DNA of 64,000 nt from Malaya genurostris (lineage: Eukaryota; Arthropoda; Insecta; Diptera; Culicidae). The position numbers were made by a program, and so were the translations under genes. Location of the stretch: contig NC_080570.1 in assembly GCF_030247185.1 (NCBI RefSeq), forward strand, positions 165,030,382-165,094,381, given 5' to 3'. Of the stretch, positions 57,001 to 64,000 are shown in pieces (within the stretch, counting starts at the first letter, position 1; each line of letters starts with the position of its first letter). The notes beneath the pieces are model-generated. The model made no database searches, had not been told where the DNA came from, and saw only the letters and a program-made list of their open reading frames with translations.

Positions 57001-57880
57001 CAATCGTCTATTCATCCATCTTTTCAAACTTCCGCAAAGTACACACCCGTGTTCAAACAACTCCCAACCAAATCAATGTGGTTAATTTAATTCCACTGAG
57101 CAAGCACAGCCAACGCCTACTGCGATCTCGGGAAAATGAAGCCGTCATCCCGAAGCTAGAGACGGGCGATTGATTAATGGAGCCAGCCATTTGACCTTTG
57201 CAGTGTGTGTGTGTGTGTGCTGCAGCGTGAGTAGAATTGAGTGATTATTTGATCCTTCCGAATCGGCACCCCGATCTGACGAAGGTCGAATCCTAATCCG
57301 GAATTGTTTTCTTTGTAAATGATGATGAGTTTTTAGAAGCACCGGATCGGGGTTTGCTCCGATGGGAAATGTTTTTTTTTTGGTTTGTTTATTTATCCAC
57401 CAAGTGGCGTAGAAACCAATCGCAGCTAGCTGCGGAAAATTGGAAATTCAAACCCAAACGTCAAACTTCGTCGAACAGTGCTAATAAACAACGCTTGTGT
57501 TTGCCGTTCGCCAACGTAAACGAGTAATCGAGATAGATTTGTTGTGGTTCGGTGGTGGTGGTGGGGCACCGCAGAAAAAAAAAGCACGGATCAAAATTAA
57601 CGGTAATGGTTTCTTGGAAAGTAGAAGTGCCTTCAGCTGAACGGATAATTTGCCAGCTAAACAAAACAATCTGGAAAAGAGAAAAAAAACAATTGACCCA
57701 TGTTTGGCGGTTTGGGGGAAATTAATTCTCAACAAAACAAATCGACTCAGTTTTCTAGAATGATTTCGATCAGTTCGCCTAAATTTATTTCACAGAATGA
57801 GTCATTTCGTGAAAAGTAACTTTTCCGGAAAGGTTCTCTACTCTCTATCGAATCTAATACACTCGAGCCTCTTTTTGTGC
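54100..57880. other. Mostly unique DNA, no gene proven
   Basis: 54180-54340 has histone-type spacer words (GCATGTAGCAAAAGTTACGT, ATTTTATGATAGAATT). From 54540 to 57760 the DNA is GC-richer and looks single-copy, with (GAC)n at about 55992-56014 and (GT)n at about 57199-57220. ORFs of up to 159 codons overlap on both strands and show no domain. If Shaker starts at 46.5 kb, this is upstream DNA and may hold enhancers or an unrelated promoter. Confidence 0.4.
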
Positions 57881-57883
57881 GTT

Positions 57884-58323
57884 TTTTTTGTCGTGAATAC
57901 GACTTACTTTACTATGGGGCGCCTTTTCAAAATTTACCCTCTGAGAGAGTGATAAGTTTTTGATCGTGAATATCTCATGTTATATCTAATGAATCAACAT
58001 AATTCTTGCTACATGCCATCGGAAATATGATCACAATTTTATGATAAAACTTTCAGTTGTGTGACATATTCTTAAATAGTTCACAATTAAACTTTTCTGA
58101 AATGTTTGGTATAAACGAGTATCAAAGAGGATAATTCATATGGCGCGTTTGCCTTTCTCGTATTTTGAAAGCTCATAGCTCAGTGATCTGTAGAAGGATT
58201 TATATAATCTAACTACCAATAGAATCGAAAATATTCAACTTGAACGTGTATTACAACAATATTGAAGTTTTTCAATAGTACACTATTGAAAAACCTGTTT
58301 GATTTAACCCATGACAGCACCAG
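57884..58323 (+). repeat. Histone-type spacer upstream of the H2B fragment
   Basis: This is the reverse complement of the spacer in unit B (about 21930-22360). It shares GTCGTGAATACGACTTACTT, CTCTGAGAGAGTGATAAGTT, ATGATCACAATTTTATGATA and AAAGCTCATAGCTCAGTGAT. It ends at the CCAAT motif at 58324. Confidence 0.75.
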
Positions 58324-58373
58324 CCAATCAGAACGCGAGATGTCTGTATCTATACAAGAGCATCCATATAAAA
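58324..58373 (+). promoter_or_regulatory. Histone-type promoter: CCAAT and TATA
   Basis: CCAATCAGAACGCG at 58324-58337 is followed 29 nt later by TATAAAA at 58367-58373, about 130 nt before the H2B-like ATG. The CCAATCAGAACGCG block is conserved in units A and B. Whether this promoter is still active cannot be told. Confidence 0.6.
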
Positions 58374-58500
58374 GTTGAATGGTTCACTTTTCCTATCATT
58401 TGCTGAGCAACTCTTCCCGAAACAAGACACACGACAGCAACATCGAGGACCTGTCGTCTCATTGTTTCCCGATATGAATGCACGAGACACCGTCAGCACA

Positions 58501-58620
58501 ATGCCACCGAAAAAGGCAGCCAAAAAGTCCAGCAAGGCCCATTACCGAAACAAGACACACACGAGAACCATCTCAGATCTCAATATTTCCTACCAAAAGA
58601 TTCATCAAGATGGGAGTTAA
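58501..58620 (+). pseudogene. Histone H2B, 5' fragment (decayed)
   Basis: The ATG opens MPPKKAAKKSSKA, close to the start of insect H2B (from memory MPPK, then AAKK and GKAQK). After about 14 codons similarity fades and the frame ends at 58620 with 40 codons instead of ~123. The leader CACGAGACACCGTCAG is shared with the second H2B start at 59395. Dispersed repeat D2 follows from about 58625, replacing the rest of the gene. Confidence 0.75.
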
Positions 58621-58624
58621 AATA

Positions 58625-58755
58625 ATTTGCACCGTCACTAACACATTCAATTACGAACGGCAATGCGAAAGCGAAAGTGATGATTTTGAACACATCTTTA
58701 TACTAGTTTACAAATATGCCGTGCGAAACAGATTTGCCACAGATCAATATGTATT
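58625..58755 (-). repeat. Dispersed repeat D2, partial copy
   Basis: CACCGTCACTAACACATTCA, CGAACGGCAATGCGAAAGCG and ACACATCTTTATACTAGT match 59428-59515, and reversed match 23940-24085. Confidence 0.7.
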
Positions 58756-58904
58756 TTTGTCGCGATTACTTTAGTATGCGGCCGAAAACAAAAATTGTTA
58801 GAACAAATGTTTCCACTTGATTTGCACATTCTACTTTCCAGGCGTATCAGAACTGGCTAAACTTAAAGCAATTCTAAATATTTCTTTATCACAGTGATGT
58901 GGTC

Positions 58905-59192
58905 ATCCTAAAAAGGACGGGGTTTTCAACGGATGGCCAGCTGCAGATGGCGAGGGATGATTTTCGTTTTCGTTGTCATGGGCAGCGTTACCGGTCAACT
59001 CCAACACTTCGGCAACCAAGTACTCCATCACTGCCGCCAGATAGACCGGTGCACCGGCACCGACACGCTCGGCGTAGTTCCCCTTCCGAGGCAAACGATG
59101 GATTCTGCCGCCAACTGGGCACTTCAGACCAGCACGGTTTGAGCGGGACTTTGCCTTGCCCTTAATTGTTCCTCCACAGCTCGACGACCCAT
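58905..59192 (-). pseudogene. Histone H2A, frameshifted and truncated
   Basis: The minus-strand ATG is at 59192, then a short frameshifted start. After it comes GTIKGKAKSRSNRAGL, GGRIHRLPRKGNYAERVGAG, APVYLAAVMEYLVAEVLELT and GNAAHDN, which is the H2A histone fold almost residue for residue. A second frameshift follows HDN; the +1 frame continues IIPRHLQLAIR and then stops. The C-terminal third (about 40 residues) is missing. Substitutions at conserved positions (FPVGR to CPVGGR, LLRKG to LPRKG) confirm decay. Normal length is about 124 residues. Confidence 0.93.
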
Positions 59193-59394
59193 TCAGTATT
59201 ACTGGCTGCCGCTCTGCTAACTCTCTCTTTTATATCGTTTCACTGTTTCCCGTTCTGCGTATAGGAAAGGAATTCTAACAAATGGGACGTCTTACCGTGC
59301 TACCACTAGCACGTATAAAAGGAAATGTGATGTGAGAAATAGCGTCATTTAAGTTAAAGCAGCTACTCTGTACGTACGAGACACCGTCAGAACG
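59193..59394. promoter_or_regulatory. Divergent H2A/H2B promoter
   Basis: The 202 bp between the H2A ATG (minus) and the H2B ATG (plus) hold two opposed TATA boxes: TATAAAAG on the minus strand at about 59227-59234, and TATAAAAGG at 59314-59322 on the plus. A shared bidirectional H2A/H2B promoter of about 200 bp is the usual arrangement in insect histone repeats. Confidence 0.8.
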
Positions 59395-59430
59395 ATGGTT
59401 CCGAAGACAGGTAGAAAAGCAGATTTGTAC
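59395..59430 (+). pseudogene. Histone H2B start, truncated after ~11 codons
   Basis: ATG at 59395 reads MVPKTGRKA, resembling the H2B start. The frame runs into dispersed repeat D2 (GATTTGTACCGTCACTAAC) and stops. It was paired with H2A across the divergent promoter. Confidence 0.7.
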
Positions 59431-59730
59431 CGTCACTAACACATTCAATTACGAACGGCAATGCGAAAGCGAAAATGATGATGTTGAACACATCTTTATA
59501 CTAGTATGGGGTCGTGTGAAAATATGCCTTGCGAAACAGGGTTGCCATATATACAGATCAATCTGTATTATCATTATTATTATTATTATTATTATCATTA
59601 TTATTATTATCATTATTATTATTATTATTAGAATCACTCTTGCATACCGAAGATCGTAGATACATTTCAGACCAGGCCATTGCAATTGTCTCGTACTGAA
59701 ATTTCGAGAAGAATCAGATATCTTCGAACT
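59428..59730 (-). repeat. Dispersed repeat D2 with (ATT)n, copy 2
   Basis: Reverse orientation of 23226-24085: right half at 59428-59560, (ATT)n/(TTA)n microsatellite at 59568-59632, left half (CAGACCAGGCCATTGCAATT, GAAATTTCGAGAAGAATCAG) to about 59730. Confidence 0.75.
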
Positions 59731-59814
59731 TCATAGCTTCAATAAAAATAAACTACAAATTTGTCGTACCTAGCTTCCTATATTAGCAAATTAAAAAGGA
59801 ATTGTTTCAAGTTT

Positions 59815-60044
59815 GGAATATATAGTTGTAGAATAGTAGCTGTTTAATGTAACTAAACTGTACTTTAATGTAGGTGCATCGCTTCAAACTCTATTAGTGA
59901 AAAAAAGGAAAGCTTGCACAATTCATACAATCAATCAACTAACTGATATTCGGAAAAGTGATGGGAGCGTTTCAGTTTTTTCGTATTCACGACATCCAGT
60001 TATGTCTCTGACATTACTCACCCGCCTTTTTTCAAGCAAATTTT
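59815..60044 (-). repeat. Histone-type spacer and end module
   Basis: The reverse complement matches 22370-22540 (GAGTTTGAAGCGATGCACC, GCAAGCTTTCC, CCGAATATCAG) and ends in GGCGGGTGAGTAATGTCAGA, the start module of units A and B. It closes the 57.9-60.0 kb histone-derived block. Confidence 0.7.
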
Positions 60045-60099
60045 CAAAGTTATGCGGTTTTCTCTTCTTTTACGAGTGCAAAAAAACATCGAGATCTGG

Positions 60100-60420
60100 T
60101 GCAGTAATGGTAGAAGTGGCATAACCGACAAAACGCGTTGTTTTTTTGATACTCAATCTTCTCATAGATGCCTGAACCGATTGTAACAAGCCTAGGCTCG
60201 TTTGAAAAAGCTTCTATTGAGTCATTGATCAAGTTGGAGGATCAAATGGCTGTCATTTCACTTTATTTTTTACCGCTAAATTTTCTCAGAAAGAGTTCAA
60301 TCGATATTAGCTAGCCTAGGCTTGTTTTAAGCCTATATTATTGGACCATTGATGGAGCTAGAAGATGAAATGGCTGTCATCTAAATTATTTACTCAATTT
60401 TCTTGAAGATGACTGAACCG
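60100..60420. repeat. Mosquito-type dispersed repeat, partial copies
   Basis: GAAGTGGCATAACCGACAAA, ATGCCTGAACCGATTGTAAC and AGGATCAAATGGCTGTCATT resemble the 3' part of 38080-38420. A second internal duplicate starts near 60270 (GATTAGCCTAGGCTTG-like). Confidence 0.55.
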
Positions 60421-60424
60421 AGTT

Positions 60425-63175
60425 GATGATGGCCATGAATTTTGGACCTGAATTCTAGAACAGTACCTAAATCGGGATTCTTGACCTGTATTTCGAACCG
60501 GGATTCAGAACCTGAAATTTAGTGCTGGGTTTTGAATCAGAATTCTAGACCCAAATTTGCTTTCCTTTGCTTGATTTGGATTCCTCATTTGGATCGAGAT
60601 TCTTGACTTGAAACTGGATTCTGAGCCAGGATTCTGAAATTGAATTTGAATTCTGATCCTAAATTCTGGACCGATATTCTGATCTCGGAATCAGAAATAT
60701 GAACCTGGATCAGGATTCTAGATCTGGATTTGGTAATTTTATAATTTCCTGGATTCCTAATCTGACCTGCGAACCTAAATTATGAACTCAGAGTCTGGAT
60801 TAGAATTGATGATCTGGATCTTGACTTGAATGCTGAATCTCAATTCATCACAAGTATTATGGATCTGAATTATGAACTTTGATCAGCATTCTGGACTTGA
60901 ATTTTTGCCCTGGATCTGAGTTCTAAACGGACATGAATTCTAAATCTAAACAGGGATCCTAGACCTGAATGTTGGACCTGGATTTGGATCTGAATTTCGG
61001 ACCTATATTCTGGACCCGAATTCCGAATTAACATTTTGAGTCTGGATTCGGGACATGAATTTTAGAATTTAGGAATTATGGACATGGATTTTGTACCTGA
61101 ATTCTAGCGCAGGACCACAATCGGGAATCTGGACCTGAATTCTGAACCTAGATCCCTGATATGAATTTTGAGCTTGGATTACAGACCTAGATTTTGAACC
61201 TGTATTTCGAACCTGGATTCAGGATTAGAATCTGAACCGGGATTCAGAACCCGAGTTTTAGTTCTGAATTTTGAATCAGAATTCTATACCCGAATCTGCA
61301 TTCTTTAGCTAGATTTGAATTCCTCATTTGGATCGGGATGCTTGACTTGAGTCTTTATTCTGAAATTGAGTTTGAATTCCGATTGTAAATTTTGTACCTG
61401 GATTCTGAATTCCGCATCTGAACTCGGATTGAACTAAATATGGTTTCATTAATTCTTAATCTGACTTCCGAGCCTAAATTTTAAACCCAGATTCTGGATT
61501 AAAATTGATGATCTGGATTATAAACCCTGACCTGAATGCTGAATCTCAATTCTTCACTAGTATTATGGATTTGAATTATGAACTAAGATCAGCATTCTGG
61601 ACTTGAATTTTTGCCCTGGACCTGGATAATTCTAAATCTGGATTCGGGACCTAAATTTTGGAATCTGAGAATTATGGACATGGATTTTGGACCTGAATTC
61701 CAAACCTAGATCCGTGACTTACAGACCAAGATTCAAGACCCGTATTTCAAACGTAGATTCAGGATCAGTATCTGAACCGGGATTCAGAAGGAGAATTTTA
61801 GTCCTGAATTTTGAATCAATATTCTAGACCCGATTCTGCTTTCTTCGGCTGGGTTTGAATTCCTCAGTTGGATAGGGATTCGTAACTTGTATCTGGATTC
61901 TGAATTCCGTACCTGAACTCTAAGTCAGAATTATGAACTTAGACCGGGATTCTAGACCAACATTTCGAATCTGAATTCTGAACCTAGATTTCGGACCTGG
62001 TTTCTAAATATGGTTTCCTGAATTCCGAATTGCTTAAATTCCTGGATTCAGATGGGACATGATTTCTAAGTCTGGATTCCGGATCGGGATTCTAAACCTT
62101 AACATTGGATTTGGACCTGAAGTTTGGATCAGGATTCTGGACCTGAATTCTGACTTAGATTTCTACGTTTAGATTTGGGTTCTAAATTTTGGAATTTAAA
62201 AATTATAGACATGGATTTTTGACCTGAATTCGAGAACAGGATTTTAATCGGGATTCTAGACCTGAATTCCCAACCTGGATTCATGATCAGGATCTAAACC
62301 GGGAATCAGAACCCGATTCTGGACCTGAACGGTGAATTTGTATTTGGGATCTGAATTTTAGAATATCACTATTATCAGACATAGGTTCTAGACCAGAATT
62401 CTAGAACTGTACCTAAAATGTTGGTTTAACTCTAACTTCTAGATCCTAATTTTTTTTATCTGGATCCTTGACTTTTATTCTGAACCTGGATTCGGGATAT
62501 GAATACAGGATCTGGATTCTGAACCTGGCATAAGTTATGGTTTCTGAACCTAAAATCTAAACTTTGAACCTGGAATCTGGACCCCTGAGCGTAAAACCGT
62601 GAGTCGAAACTTGATTTCTGTGCCTGGATTGTGGACATGAATTCTAAACCTATTTTTATACATCATTTATTTTGCCCCAACTTTAACCTTTTTGGTCGTT
62701 CACTGGGGGGCTTCTAAACTTATATTCTAGACCAAAATTCATGATCTGGACCCGGTCATGAATTCTGTTTCTGCAACCGATTTTGAACATGGATCATAGA
62801 CCTGTATTCTAGGTATGAATGATGAATCTCAATGCTTTACTACGTTTATGGACTTGAATTCCTGAACCTGAATAGCATTCTGGACTTAAATTCTAAACGG
62901 ACATGAATTTTAAACCTGAACCGTGGATCAGAGTCCAGGTTTTAAATTCTAGACCAGAACTTTGGACCTGGAATCTGGACCTGAATTCTGAATCAGATTT
63001 CTGAGTCAGAATTCGGAATCAGGATTCAGAACCTGAATTTTGATTCAGGATTCCGGACCCCAATTTGTTTTCGTTAACTGGACCTGGATCCCTTATCTGG
63101 ATCGGGATTCAGGATCTGAATCAGGATTCAGATCGTAAATTTTGAATCTGACTTTGGTCAGTAATCAGAAACGTT
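60425..63175. repeat. 2.7-kb degenerate array of GAATTCTGGACCTG words
   Basis: Nearly the whole stretch is made of GGACCTGAATTCTGAAC and CTGGATTCGGGATCTGAATT variants with a period of roughly 11-24 bp and many substitutions. Longer similar blocks recur (for example around 60800-60960 and 61520-61640, both with TTGACCTGAAT-like, CTCAATTC and GATCAGCATTCTGGACTTGA). This shows at least one larger duplication. No coding potential. Confidence 0.8.
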
Positions 63176-63179
63176 TAGG

Positions 63180-64000
63180 GTTTTATAATGCGCATTTTTT
63201 CCGGGTCGGGCTCAAATGACGAATTATATTTGTTTTGACCATCCCAGAAGAACTACGTTTTTTAAATATCCCACATTTTTCGCTATTCCACTATTTTTTA
63301 CTCAAAGGTTTTCATTTAATCCTAAATAACCGGTGTTGAAACTGTCGGAAATCGCTGTGCAATTTATTCTGGCCAGTACCAACCAGTACATAACATCCTT
63401 AGGAATTATCCGATCAAACATAAATTTGTCTCAAGCAATCTTCTGCCAAGCAACTTTAATTTTAAATCGTTCATTTATAGCCAGCTTTCTGGCAAGCAGT
63501 TGGTATCTGCCGGTCGACTGCTTCCTCGTTTCATTTTTCAACAACAGAAAAAAACGATAAATTTGTTCTGGTAGCGTTGAAGATTTTCTGATTGAATAAA
63601 TTAAATGTACTGCACTATAATCAAATGAGAAATTTATCGGCCAGCTCGAATCGAATAGAAAAGCACTGTATTTTAAAGTTGCATTGAAAAATTGATATGT
63701 CAAAAAAACTCATTTTCGTGCTTAACCTTCATTGCGGCAAATTACACGCCACAAAAAAAAACAATCTCTCAAAACCGAGTAAAGTGGAAACTTGGCCAGT
63801 AGGAGTAGCGTGAAATAGTCTGGGACCAACGCCGAGAACGATTTTTTTCGCTATATTTTGCCTTTGTGAAGGCAAACTGCTCGAAAGAATTATAACTCGA
63901 TTTCTCTCAAGAAATTGAACAGGTAGGAAGAAAAAATGAGGATGAAAATCGGTTTTTACCGCATCTAAATAGTAAAACGGTTTATCACACGCTGCATCAA
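63180..64000. other. AT-rich DNA, no gene seen
   Basis: Short ORFs of up to 90 codons on both strands overlap at 63333-63703 and show no known domain. Nothing else was recognised. Confidence 0.45.

Overview
This is nuclear DNA from an insect, most likely a culicine mosquito. It is AT-rich and mostly non-coding. It is packed with degenerate transposons of mosquito type: DD37E Tc1/mariner elements (ITmD37E), mariners, RNase H-bearing non-LTR retrotransposons, tRNA-derived SINEs and several kinds of minisatellite. There are no operons and no long intact host ORF. The one host coding exon I recognise is on the minus strand at 46554-46678. It begins MAAVAGLYGLG, as Shaker (voltage-gated K+ channel) does in Drosophila, and ends at a GTAAGC splice donor. 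If that is right, everything left of 46554 is Shaker first-intron DNA and everything to the right is 5'UTR, promoter or upstream DNA.

Layout. 1-6260: AT-rich DNA, then unique DNA. 6370-9660: a CCCGAAC-type repeat, then a 2.8 kb A-rich GAAC/GAAA array interrupted by a SINE. 9740-17170: mostly unique DNA, with a nest of mariner and ITmD37E relics and a TA-flanked MITE at 12.6-13.8 kb. 17.2-24.1 kb: two ~1.1 kb repeats of probable histone-cluster origin, a LINE relic and a MITE. 24.3-27.2 kb: an internally deleted mariner split by a SINE, an ITmD37E relic and an RT relic. 27.2-29.9 kb: unique GC-richer DNA. 30.4-35.7 kb: an ITmD37E, a nearly complete mariner, a second ITmD37E and a 5'-truncated LINE. 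36.7-42.2 kb: a SINE, a fold-back repeat, a mosquito-type dispersed repeat, and a 2.8 kb minisatellite built on GCGGATTTCCGAAGTT. 42.3-46.3 kb: a hAT-like element invaded by a LINE that is flanked by perfect 265-bp direct repeats. 46.5-48.9 kb: the Shaker exon and upstream DNA. 48.9-50.8 kb: a dimeric satellite with a tRNA-derived SINE in it. 51.3-54.3 kb: more histone-like fragments and another ITmD37E relic. 54.5-57.8 kb: unique DNA. 57.9-60.0 kb: decayed H2B, H2A and H2B fragments, including a divergent H2A/H2B promoter. 60.4-63.2 kb: a large degenerate array of GAATTC/CCTGGA words.

Three things deserve most attention. (1) The LINE copy at 42539-45123 sits between identical 265-bp repeats that behave like a giant target-site duplication. 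(2) Decayed histone gene units, with histone-type 3' stem-loops and promoters, have been scattered as repeats. (3) A small TA-flanked MITE carries internal tandem repeats of the same motif class that is expanded into a multi-kilobase array elsewhere. All homology calls come from reading the sequence and from memory of the families; no database search was possible.
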